Of a stretch of DNA of 64,000 nucleotides, positions 25,521-36,608 are shown in pieces; position 1 is the stretch's first letter; each line of letters starts with the position of its first letter. This stretch comes from Aquilaria yunnanensis (lineage: Eukaryota > Streptophyta > Magnoliopsida > Malvales > Thymelaeaceae): the NCBI GenBank assembly GCA_039654915.1, contig CM077594.1:107212893-107276892 (forward strand), read 5' to 3'. A model generated the notes under the pieces. It was not told the DNA's origin and ran no database searches. It saw nothing but the letters and a program-made list of their open reading frames with translations. Both the position numbers and the translations under genes were made by a program.

Positions 25521-28500
25521 TTACAATCTTCTAAGACCCATTGCTCTAACATGTCGAGCAAATACAAGTGGTGGCAATGGCTTAGTGAGAGGATCTGCCA
25601 CCATCAGGTCTGTAGAAATGTACTCAATCCTAACTTCACCCTCTTCAATTGCATCTCGCACAAAGTTATATTTCATGCTAATGTGCTTGGTCTTTCCATG
25701 GTATTTGGGGTCCTTGGTATAAGCCATGGCTGTCATACTATCACTGTAGATAGTAATAGGTTTCTTAATAGAAACCCCGGACTCCAAATTCTTAAGGAAA
25801 TAAGCTAGCCAAAGGGCTTCTTGTACAACTGAGGCACATGAAACAAATTCAGCCTCCATTGTGGACAATGCTGTACAAGTTTGCTTCTTACTACACCAAG
25901 TAGTAGCCCCACCATTTAGCATGAAAAGATAACCAGATGTAGACTTGCTAGAGTCTCTATCTCCTCCCAAATCAGCATCAGAATAGCCACGTAAACCAAG
26001 GTCTTTACCTTGGTAACAAAGCCAATAATCCTTAGTACCCTTGAGGTATCTTAGGATTCTCTTGACACTCTTCCAATGCTTTAGACCAGGGTTGGAAGAA
26101 TATCTTGCTAGAAGTCCAACCGCTTGGCTGATGTCTGGCCTTGTACATAACATGGCATACATCAAGCTACCAATGACACTTAGGTAGGGGATCTGAGTCA
26201 TCTCTTCCTTCTCCTTTGGAGTCTTAGGACATAAGTCCTCTCCAATCTTGCAACCATATGCAAGAGGTGTACTCATGGGCTTTGCATTTGTTAAGTTAAA
26301 CCTTGCAAAATTCTTATCAATATAAGGCTCTTGAGAAAGGGCCAACAGCCTTGCCTTTCTATCCCTCAGGATCTTAACCCCTAGGATAAAGGCAGCCTTT
26401 CCCATGTCCTTCATGTCAAAGGTGGAAGACAACCATCCCTTGATGGTACTTAACAACGCAGGCCCATTACTTGCAATCAGTATATCATCTACATATAGAG
26501 TCAATACTGCAAAATTAGACCCAGAAGAGTACAAGTACACACAATGGTCTTCATGCATCATCACAAAGCCATAGCTTGTGATTGCATGGTGAAACTTCAA
26601 GTACCACTGTCTTAAAGCTTGCTTAAGACCATAGATAGACTTCTTTAGTCTACAAACCTTGTCCTCTTGACCCTTTTGGACAAAAGCCTCATGTTGTCTC
26701 ATATATATCTCCTCACTCAAATCACCATTGAGAAAGGCGGTCTTTACATCCATCTGATGTAACTCTAGGTCTAGATTTGCCATGATGGCAAGTAATATCC
26801 TGATGGAAGTGAATTTTACAACATGAGAGAATGTGTCTTTGAAATCAACACCCTCCTTCTGTGTAAAACCCTTGGCCACCAAACGGGCCTTATATCTTTC
26901 AATACTTCCATCAGAGTTCACCTTGATCTTGAGAACCCACTTGTTCCCAATTACCTTACGGCCTGAAGGAAGATCACTTAGCTCCCAAACCCCATTGAGA
27001 TGCATTGAATGCAACTCATCCTTCATTGCATTTAGCCACTCTTCCCTCTGTGCACCCTCAAGAGCCTTTTTAATGTTACTTGGCTCATCTATCTCAAATG
27101 CAACCAAATTTGCCTCACTATCCAAGATCCACCATTCTTTAGGTGGTCCAAATTTCCTCATTGATCTTCTCAATGTAGGCTGAGATGGAGGCAACTCATG
27201 CTCAATCTCTTGAGGCTCAACATTTTGCTCTTGAGTATCCTCAACTCCCTCTTGAACAAAACCTTCCTCTTGGAGGTCTTGCTCATGTTAGTCCACAACA
27301 ACAGGCATTTCTGGAGCCATTGCTCCATGTGGTTGAGGTACTCCCTCTAGAGTTGGTGCATGTGTCCCAGGTGTCCTTATGACACTTGGTTGATCCTCAT
27401 CTAGGATCTGGCTTAATGAGGTTAAGTCACATTCACCAACTTTGGGGAACTCATCCTCCACAAAGTTAGCATTCCTTGCATCAAAGATGTTCCCAGTTTT
27501 GTGACTTATATCCAAGAACACATAACCCCTAGATTGTTCAGCATAACCAAGGAAGGCACACCTCCTCCCTCTTGGACCCAACTTTCCCAAATGGTGGTCC
27601 GTTATGTGAACATAAGCTAAACAACCCCAAGGGCGTAAATAGCTTAGGTTAGGAGTTTTCTTCTTCCATAACTCATATGGAGAAGAGTTCACATTCTTGG
27701 TGGGTACTCTGTTAAGGACATGAACTGCATATAGCAGTGCATCACTCCAATAAGTGATGTCTAAATTGGCCTTTGCCATCATGGAACGTACCATGTCCAT
27801 AAGAGTTATATTCTTCCTTTCAGACACTTCATTCTGTTGGGGTATCCAAGGAAGAGTGAACTCCCTCTCAATACCCTTCAAGTCTCAAAATGCCTTGAAT
27901 GCATTTGATGTATACTCTCCACCCCTATATATCCTCAAGGACTTAACCTTCTTACCTACTTGGTTCTCAACCAAGTGCACATACTTCTCAAAGCATGCTA
28001 AGGCCTCTGCCTTGTTTCTCAGTAAGTAGATGTGGGTGAATCGAGTATAATCATCCATGAAAGTGATGAAGTACTTAAATCCATTTCTGGATTCAACTCT
28101 CATTGGTCCACACAGGTCAGAGTGAACTAAACTTAGTGCCTCACTTTTCCTAGTTGCTTTGCCAAAAGGCTTTCTTGTGGCTTTGCCCTCTAGGCATGAT
28201 TGGCAACTTGGAAGGACAACCTTGGTCAAGAAACCTAGCAAATCCACTCTTAGCTAGCTTGTCCATTCTATCTTGACCAATATGACCCAACCTCTCATGC
28301 CATCTCATTTCATTTGTGACCTTTGTCACATAGCAACTAGGACTTGCAACAGAATGGTCAATTGGCTTCAACTCATAAAGCCCATTATTAATTGAACAAG
28401 TGCATACTATCTGATCATCTTTAATAATAGACACATTATTATTAAAGAAATTAAAGCAATAATTGTACTTCAAAATACAACTTATAGAAATCAAATTTCT

Positions 28501-29574
28501 ACAAATGTTTGGTACATACAATACATCTATTAGATACAAATATCCAATATCCACAGGAATTCTACATGTTCCTATGCCTTCTACTTCCAGCCTGGCATCA
28601 TTCCCCACTGAAACGTGCTTAGCTCCTTTTGAGAGCTTCCTGTAGGCCACAAACTAGGACCTGTCCTAGGCTATGTGGTCTGTTGCTCCCGAGTCTACAA
28701 TCCACAAAGAATTGCACTCAGTTAGTAATATACATGACACAACATGTACAATGGAAGTAGAAGGGTATGTATGTACCTTGGGTGGACCCTTGCAATCTTT
28801 TGCAAAGTGTCTCTTATGCCCACAGTTGAAGCACTTCAGCTTGTTTATGTCCCGCTTCTTCTTGAACTTTTTCTTGGAAGCAGGGCATTTTCCCTTGCCC
28901 TTCCCTGGCCCTCCTTTGCCACCATTCTTCTTCCATCATTTCTGGATAGAAGATGAGGCAATAAATGCCTTAGAATGGTCCTTGAAGGCCATCATCTCAG
29001 CCTCAAGGAGGAGGTGATGAGCAATGTCATCAAATGACATTATTTGAGGGTTATGGCGTAAGTTGACCTTCATCAATTGTCATTCCTCATCGGGCAAGGA
29101 ACGGATTATTGCTTGCACTTGTTGCTCATCAGTGAGCACATGCCCAGCCGACTTGAGTTGGTGGATCATGCGTGACATTTCACGTAAGTGAGCACTCATA
29201 GAATGATCAGCACGCTTCATATAATTCTCAAACCTGAGAATTATTGAGCGTTGTTTCTCCACAGAAACATCTCCATACTTGGCTTTGACCGAGTCCCATA
29301 TGGCCTTGGCCCCCTCAAGCATGGAGAATTCCACCATAATCTCATCCAGCATAGTGGAAAGGAGAGTGACTCTACACATAGAGTTCTTCTTTAGGAATGC
29401 CTCATAGGCAGTCCTATTCTATCCCTCAGCAGGAGGCATGATCTCATGAGTGAGCACATCAAGAGTATCTTGCTCAGTTAAAATGAATTTGACCTTCTGT
29501 TGCTAAATTGAATAGTTTTCACCATCCAATTTGAGGTCACGATTTAATTCTGCAACTATATTCTTACAAGTCAT
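25521..29574 (-). pseudogene. Copia gag-pol polyprotein, broken by stop codons
   Basis: Domain order on the minus strand: gag from an ATG at 29574; zinc knuckle CFNCGHKRHFAKDC (CX2CX4HX4C) near 28830; protease motif DSGATDH near 28690; GAG-pre-integrase (MRWHERLGHIG) near 28300; integrase core 28130-27700; reverse transcriptase with intact YVDD and RNase H in an open stretch of 557 codons at 25521-27194. In-frame stops interrupt gag (at least four), the segment after protease (two), integrase (one, near 27886) and the linker before reverse transcriptase (near 27288). Most gag and protease stops fall where relatives have tryptophan, as TGG to TAG or TGA. The second integrase catalytic aspartate is replaced by tyrosine (IYRGGEY). 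The reverse transcriptase half looks intact as a sequence, but no functional polyprotein can be made. Confidence 0.93.
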
Positions 29575-29826
29575 CTACATTGATGCAATTCACATGTTTT
29601 AGTTCAATTTACACAACAAGACTCAACAAAGCAACATGTGTATGAAACAACTTCTAACATGCTCATATGTGGCAAAAGAGATGCATTTAGCATTCAATCA
29701 GAAATACACAAACATGCCTTCATTGCTTCATACACATATCCTTCATTAGCCTTTATCAAAATCATACACATATGTATGATCCTAAATCATGCTTACTACA
29801 TGCAACATATACATTTTCATGACCTA

Positions 29827-29840
29827 GGCTCTTATACCAA
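29827..29840 (-). other. Primer-binding site of the copia element
   Basis: On the minus strand TTGGTATAAGAGCC lies next to the end of the 5' LTR. It matches the initiator-methionine tRNA primer-binding site usual in plant copia elements except at one position. Confidence 0.85.
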
Positions 29841-29841
29841 T

Positions 29842-31228
29842 TGAAGATTTCAGGATCTCATGATAACATATCTTTATGTTATCTACTCATGTACATGCCA
29901 CATGCATTTTGATCATTTGAGTTCAATGTGAATACAAGCATGCATCATTCTAATTTGTTTAACATATTTTGTGCATTTGATATAGCATGTTAGTTTTACA
30001 TACATATTATGGAAAACAAATCCTACCATGCTACTAAGAACATTCATGTAAATAATGAATGAAACCTAGCATGCTACTAAACCAAGAAAGAATGTGTACC
30101 TTCCTTCTTGGTTATGTGTGGAGAAAATAGGAAGAGCTTGATCTTGGAGGAGCACCTTGAGGCTTGAATTGAGATGAACAATCTCAATGTAAATCCACCC
30201 ACAATACTCTAGAAAGTTGTCTAATATTTTGGCTATTTAAAGGAATGGAGGGAGGAGATTTTTCTCTCAAGAAAATGGAGCAAATAGACTGCCAAAGAAT
30301 GCTTGAAATGGCCGGCCACTTTAGGCTATTTATAGATGACCAAAAGGCACACCTTTACACGAAGCAAGGTGTCCTTTAAGCCAAAGAACACTTCCTTTGG
30401 CCAAGGGTCATCTATAGTGGCGAAAATACATGTCTCTTTGGCCAAGGAACACTTCCTTTGGCCTAAGAGACATGTCCCTTTGGCCAAGAGACATGTCTTG
30501 GCCGAAATGATGTGTCTCTTTAGCCAAGGAACATGTCTTTTCTAGCCTATGCCAAAAATACATGTCCTTTAAAACCAAAGGACATCACACTTGGTGCTAT
30601 AACCACCTCATGGCCAAATATACATGTCTTTTAATGTCAAAGGACATCACTCTTGGTGCAATAACCACCCCAACCACCCCATGGCCGAATATACATGTCC
30701 ATTCACTCAAGGAACACTTCCTTTAGATGAAAAGACATGTTCTTTTAGCCAATAGTCATCTCTTTTGATGAAGAGACATACCTTTACACAAAAGATGTGT
30801 CTCTTGGTGGTTTTGAGCTAAAAGCAAGGTGAGCTGGCACAAAGTTAGCTCATTATGCTACTTATACACCATTGAGCTCCAACCAAGCACCATGAACTGA
30901 GGTCCAGCTCCTAGAGCTGATCTTGAGCTGGAGTTAGCTGCTCTCAGCTAAAGTGAACTGAAGTCCAGTTACATTCAGCTACCAAAAGCTGAAGTGAGCT
31001 GACTTGAGCTAACTTAAGCTGAAGTCCAGTTACTTTGAGCTACTTATAGCTGAAGTGAGTTGACTTGAGCTGAAATCCAGCTACATTCAGCTACCAAAAG
31101 CTGAAGTGGGCTGACTTGAGCTAAGGGGAGCTACTTCTAGCTGTCTTAGATAACTGTTCAAGTTAGAGTTAGCTCAATGAGCTCAAATCCTATCTTAAAA
31201 GGATCTTGGTGCGCCAAGAATTCCAACA
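29842..31228 (-). repeat. 5' LTR of the copia element
   Basis: 1387 bp, with the same terminal sequences as the LTR at 22841-24254. It should contain the element's promoter on the minus strand. The AGCT-rich internal repeats lie at about 30825-31170. Confidence 0.95.
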
Positions 31229-31233
31229 ATATG

Positions 31234-32108
31234 TATCTTTACCTCTTTCATTTTCCTTTATATTTTTCTCCTTAGCATCTGTTGGCTCTGTATTGGTAAA
31301 TTTTGTTTCTGATTCAATCTTTCTTTCATTACACAAATGACTACTTATGGTCTCATATTGCAAGATATTTGATTTTGTTTTGTCATCTTTTTTTTTTTTT
31401 TTAACATTTTAAAAACTTAATTTGTCTATTTTTTTCATATCATTATTTGCACCATCTCAATTGTCTTTGCTGATATTCTCAGTTCTACTCCACACAATAT
31501 GAGAATTGGTTCATTTTTTTTAACTTTTTTTTTCCTGTGTGTAACTTCTGTAGTGTATGTTTTCCTTCCATTTCGGGATCAACTATATTCCACTAAACTC
31601 TCTTTAACTCATATTGAAACAATGCCTGTGGCTTGAATCATATATTGTTCTTGGATAAACTTACATCAATTATTCTCATGCTAATTTGTTGTTGAAGATG
31701 CTTCATAGAGAAGTGACATAATAAAAAATTATGACCCTAAAAACTTACATAAAGTATTCTTGGGTACATCCTGACTCAGGCTCAGTGGGCTTGGGGATTT
31801 TTAACCCAAGCCAGGCCAGCAACCTAGCAGCCTAACAGTGCACATGCATTTTATCTAACTATTGTGACAAAAAAAAATGTATGCTTTGAAAAAGTATAAA
31901 CCTTTGCTTTATCAAGTTAAAATTCCAACTAGTGGAATGAAGGACTACATAAGTTGATCAAGCATTGCAGCGTTGTTAGGGAGAAAATGATATAGGGAGG
32001 TTATCAAAAGTTGTACAAGAATACTCTAAATACACTAGCAGTTTCAAAATGGAAATAGAATGATGGGCAAACAATACACTTTAATCATTGCCAAGGTATA
32101 AATGATAC
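31234..32108. other. Intergenic and probable 3' untranslated DNA
   Basis: Right flank of the copia insertion, then the region downstream of the minus-strand stop codon at 32109. No additional gene is supported. Confidence 0.4.
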
Positions 32109-32450
32109 TCATAGGGCTCCAGCAACAACATGGCCAAGAAGCTGCGGTCCCATGTGTATGATTATTTTATCACTTCCAGCCCCATGTTTGGGAGTGGTAG
32201 CTGCAAATTTGGCATAAGATGGGCAGAATCATAACTAACATTAAACAACAACAATGAGAGCTCCTAGTCCACGATTAAGAAGTTACCTGATCCCATAGGA
32301 AATAAAAGTAACGCTACCATGCCGGTCCATTTGTTTTCTGTTAGCCAGCTAGGTGATACGCTAAATGGTATGATTGGAACCCAGAATATACAAATAAATC
32401 CTCTCACATACACTGCCAGAGAATTCCTGCAGCACCAGTTTCATTATACG

Positions 32451-32596
32451 AAACAAATTAGAAGAACTCGACAAATTGAACCCTAAACCTTAAACTCGCA
32501 TTAACAGAACCACTACCTGGTCTACAGCTAGCCCATTCAAAACCTATGAAATAATCAGACGACCAATATGAATATTGTGTACACTACATCAATAAT
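32451..32596. repeat. Left copy of 146-bp direct repeat flanking an inverted-repeat element
   Basis: This segment of the intron is repeated at 34368-34513 with about a dozen and a half differences. The pair brackets the element at 32618-34363. Confidence 0.85.
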
Positions 32597-32617
32597 GAGA
32601 CGAAAAATATGAACCTT

Positions 32618-34363
32618 AAAGTGCATGAATAGTTCCTAAACTATGACCTATGTTGCGCTTTCATCCATAAACTATGAATTGTTACACCGTTCGCTCTAAA
32701 ACTATCATTTTGTTGCATCACCATCCTCCATCAATACCCACCGTTAAACACTAACAGAGAAATAACTGAATTGCAACAAAATGAAACATTATGGCTGAAC
32801 AGAACAAAATATAAATATTGAAAGCCTAAAAATGCAATCATGAAAAGCAAAATTAAAACTTACATTTTAATAAAAAATTAGGTGACAAAAAATAAAGGCT
32901 TAAATAAGGAACAATACCCTGAATCTTGTCTATTAGATCACTTAAAGGGTCTAAACTATGAATCAGTACAACTCAGGACTCGTACTTCTAAGTTTGAGGC
33001 GATTCAGTCTAGAAGGTAAGTTGGTTCGTCAAGTGAAGCCATGTATTCGAATACCGTTTGTTACCATTTAAGTACCTTCACAAGCGACGATGTGACCGAG
33101 TCTATCAGCTTGTTCAGATTGTGGTAAACAGTATCCAAAGACATGATTTTACCTGACTGACCAACTTATCTTTGTGGACTAAATTGTCCTAAATTCAAAA
33201 ATACGAGGCCTGGGTTATACTGGTTCATAATTTATACCCTTAAGTGATTTAGTAAACAAAATTTGAGGTACTATTATGCATTTAAGCGAAAAAGAAATAT
33301 GAAATATTGAAGTTACACCGTACATTTGGGTTTGCTTGAACCCTCCCTTGGTCATCCGAATTAATTGAATTTGAAATAGAAAATTAAGTCAAAATTCAAT
33401 CAACCGACTTTTGCTCTTTGTTCTCTCTTCAATCTCTCTCCCAAGAATCCAATTCTGACATCCCCTAAGAAGAGAAATTGGGCGAGAGATTAAACCTTGA
33501 GAAAAGAGAGAAGAAGGTCGTTAGAGGTCCAATTTCGTTAGGGCGCCAAAATTAAGATAGCCAACCACAAAGTCAACAGTTTGGGCGCCAATAAAACAAT
33601 GATAATTGATCTCACTATTCGGGCTGCAAGACGCCAACTGATGTCCAACAGTGAATTCCACTGCCGGAGACCTGCCTGCCAGCGCCAACTGGTGAATTAG
33701 GTTTTCTTTCCTTTGTTGTTTGAAATCTTTTACTGCAAGAGGAAGATGGGTTTGGGAATTGTCAAAATAATAAATACAGGCATAATCGTGGATTATCTTT
33801 TACTGGTAATGGTACATGGGTTGGAATTGGCAAAATAATAAATACGAGCATAATTGTGGATTATAAAGGAGCTTCCTTTTTATATGGGGCGTGTGAGTGT
33901 CGATTGAGTTGTGCTATTATATTTTAAAGACCCTATTTTTATTAGTTATTATTTTTGTTATTAATAAAATAAAATATACAATTTATTTTTATTATTTTAC
34001 TTATTATAAATTTATATTTTTTTGTTTTTTTATTATTTTATTAATAATATATATATATATGAGATTATTTCTAGTTTATATTATTAATTTTATTTTAATT
34101 TGATTTTTTTCACTCGATTTTTAAGTTTTAATTTTTTTGTTGAATTGCATTTTCAGACATTCAATATTTATGTTTTATTCAATTCAGTCATAACTTTTTA
34201 TTTTCTTGCAAGTCAGTCATTTTCCGCTAATGTTTAACTGTGGAAACGGATGGAGGACGAGTGGTGCAACAAAATAATAGTTTCAGGACTAACAGTGCAA
34301 CAATTCGTAGATTAAGTAAAAAACACAACATATGTCATAGTTAGAGGACTATTTGTGCACTTT
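32618..34363. mobile_element. 1.75-kb element with ~250-bp terminal inverted repeats
   Basis: The left end AAAGTGCATGAATAGTTCCT and the reverse complement of the right end AAAGTGCACAAATAGTCCTC start inverted repeats that can be followed for about 250 bases. No transposase is visible; the right interior (33890-34110) is very AT-rich. Long TIRs suggest a Mutator-like non-autonomous element. No short target duplication is seen at the TIR edges; instead 146-bp direct repeats flank it. Confidence 0.75.
32898..33287. mobile_element. ~390-bp foldback MITE nested in the larger element
   Basis: GCTTAAATAAGGAACAATAC at the left and the reverse complement of the right end (GCTTAAATGCATAATAGTAC) begin inverted repeats of about 110 bases (sharing AAATCACTTAA and CTCGTA blocks). 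It lies entirely inside the element at 32618-34363. Flanks are A-rich, so the target duplication cannot be judged. Confidence 0.7.
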
Positions 34364-34367
34364 ACCC

Positions 34368-34513
34368 AAACAAATTAGAGGAACTCGACAAATTGAACCC
34401 TGAACCTTAAACTCGCATTAACAGAACCACTGCCAAGTCTGCAGCTAGCCCATTCAAAACCTATGAAATAATCAGAGGAACAATGTGAATATCGCCTAAA
34501 CTACATCAATAAT
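34368..34513. repeat. Right copy of 146-bp direct repeat
   Basis: Partner of 32451-32596. It lies between the right end of the inverted-repeat element and the second exon of the minus-strand gene. Confidence 0.85.
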
Positions 34514-35008
34514 CTAGAAAGTAGAGAAGTGAAAAAGGACGGACCCTGAACTCCTTGTAGCGATAGAAAGAATCAAAAGCCCAACCGCCAGTGGCCAAAA
34601 CTGAAAAAGAAAGCAAACAAAACAAAGACCCACAAACCCTGAACACCAACGGAGCCCTCCTCAGAGACGAATCGGGCATTGATGGCCTTCTGCTTGTACC
34701 ACCAACATTCACTCTCGAAGCTTCCCGGGCAGTACCTCCATCTTGGGTTCTGGAACGTCTTCAGGAGCAGACGGCGGACGGCTGGGGTGGTGAGCAGGAG
34801 AGGATGCATGACTGAGGGAAGAGCTGTCAGAGGTGAGAGTCAAGTCGGGAGAGGAACCTGGTGGCGGTGATTGGAAGTCGGCGTTGCTCCCAGGTGGCAG
34901 CGGAGAGTGCTCATGTGGCGATTGTGGATCTGAGGGTACGGGAAACTGCGGTATTGGTTATTCGCCTTGATTTTGCCATTTTGTCGGGCTTTGTGGAGGT
35001 TTCTCCAT

Positions 35009-36608
35009 TTTATGGGAAAAGAAAACTCACTAAGAATAAAACCCAAGTCGAAAAATCGGCGCCAAATTAGCGCTGCCCGGCGCAGGCACTTGTCCTCTAA
35101 TGCACGAAACTATATCATGGGACTACCAGACCAGTGCCCCTCCAATATTTTGACGGGTAAACTACAGAAATCTCTTTAACATGCTGTATATTTTAGTATT
35201 TGGTATTTATAATTGTCAATTTTCACCACATTATTCCAGCAATATACACTTACACCTCTCAATCATCCAAGTCCATTCGTTTCTGTGTTATCAAGTTGGG
35301 TTACTCGTTTATATCATTAACATTAGCCTGATTAGTTTAGCTAGTGACCGAACCTGGTATCACAAAAACTAAACAAACATGATAAAGTGTAACAGGTAGA
35401 AAGTTGAAGTAGGATAGGCCGATAAGGTGTGGGATATGTATTTTGTTTTCCTAGTATATATGAAAAACCCTTTTTTTTTTTTTTTTTGTTCATCAAAGGA
35501 AGGAGACAGAAAAAGAAACGCAGTGACAACTCGTTTGGTACCAAAATTGGGTTGATTAGTTCAATAATTTGGATAATAGATATAAACAAACAAAGTCAGA
35601 CTTGGCTTGATTAGTTCAGTTTTGTTGAATTTTGCTTGAATCAAAACAAACGCTAACATCCCAGAGGGAAGGGGTAGCTCGTCGTGGAGGCAATATGCCG
35701 ACGCGTCGCATATCAACAACTTCGAGCTCAAGCCTTTCAGTGTCTTGGGGAGCTTGAAGATGTGGAAGCGGCGGGGAGGTGACGATGCAGTAGACGAGCA
35801 ATCTGGAGACTTGTGGAACCAAACGATCCAAATTTCTGTGAATTTCCTTTTTGCAAAGGCCCATTTGCATAGCCGAAATGCATTCCCAAATGCTTATATG
35901 TACACAATATATATATTATGACACGATTTCAAGTTGAGCATTTTATTTATACCCTTGAACCTTGCTTATATGTACACAATATATTATCAGTTGGTAGCTC
36001 AATGATATAAAGCTCCTTTGAATGTCACCTCTTTCGACATTTGTTGAGCCCTAACTTGGTGGACCAAGCTCACTTTCCATCAAAATGCCAATGATAGAAA
36101 TTCAGCCACCCACTTTAACAAGTGGGGCCTCATGCAAATCGGGCCAAAATCAAATTGGTTCAGTTGGAGCTTTATACGAATCTCAGTTCTCGCCTCTTAA
36201 ACATGCCTCTGGTTTTTCTAGGTTTTTCATTTAGCTGGAACAAGGAATTGTCTTCCACAGGTTCAGTTGCATGGCCAGGCCTCCCCTCCAGATCGATATT
36301 ATGACAAGCTCTTTAAAGCCGAGAACTGTCTTCAACTTACAACAATCAGCTATAGCGTTTGCCACTAACAGTTAGTCTTATGAACTATTAGTCACATGTA
36401 CTTGAACACGCATTTTATTTTAACTTAAGTTAATTGACTTTAAAATGACTTATTTTTATTCTTACATTTTTTTTACTTGAAACTAATTTTAATTAAAAAT
36501 CAATGTTATATAATTACAATAATCCATTGCAATTACATCTTACAGATCCAGAGACACAATCATAATAATATTTTCGAGACTTCAACAAGATGATGACAGA
36601 AGAAGCAT
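35009..36608. other. Intergenic DNA between two minus-strand genes
   Basis: No complete gene is supported. A plus-strand stretch around 35700-35790 encodes FELKPFSVLGSLKMWKRR in one frame and could be a gene fragment, but I cannot extend it. A T homopolymer of about 18 lies near 35471-35488. Confidence 0.4.

Larger units (their letters stand above)
22841..31228 (-). mobile_element. Complete but defective Ty1/copia retrotransposon
   Basis: Both LTRs, the primer-binding site, a gag-pol region in copia order (zinc knuckle, protease, integrase, reverse transcriptase, RNase H) and a purine-rich tract before the 3' LTR are present. The 5-bp target duplication ATATG lies at 22836-22840 and 31229-31233. 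Total length is 8388 bp. The two LTRs differ by two indels (17 and 10 bases) and, by eye, roughly 2-3% substitutions, which points to a fairly recent insertion. The coding region nevertheless carries at least eight stop codons, so the copy was probably mobilised by another element's proteins. Confidence 0.97.
32109..35008 (-). pseudogene. Unrecognised four-exon membrane-protein gene, possibly inactivated
   Basis: Four exons fit on the minus strand: 34736-35008, 34545-34600, 32287-32426 and 32109-32200. Their phases (0, 2, 1) join into 187 codons without a gap. The first exon encodes a proline/serine-rich N-terminus (for example SPLPPGSNADFQSPPPGSS). The second encodes a hydrophobic segment (FWPLAVGLLILSIA). 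The third encodes a second and third hydrophobic stretch (VYVRGFICIFWVPIIPF and GMVALLLFPMG). The last ends in HMGPQLLGHVVAGAL. Codon 17 of this frame is TAA, so the copy is either a pseudogene, starts at a later ATG (at 34743, giving about 97 residues), or has an unrecognised upstream splice. The donor of the second exon (GTCCGT) is weak. The large intron hosts a 1.75-kb transposon. I do not recognise the family. Confidence 0.5.
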
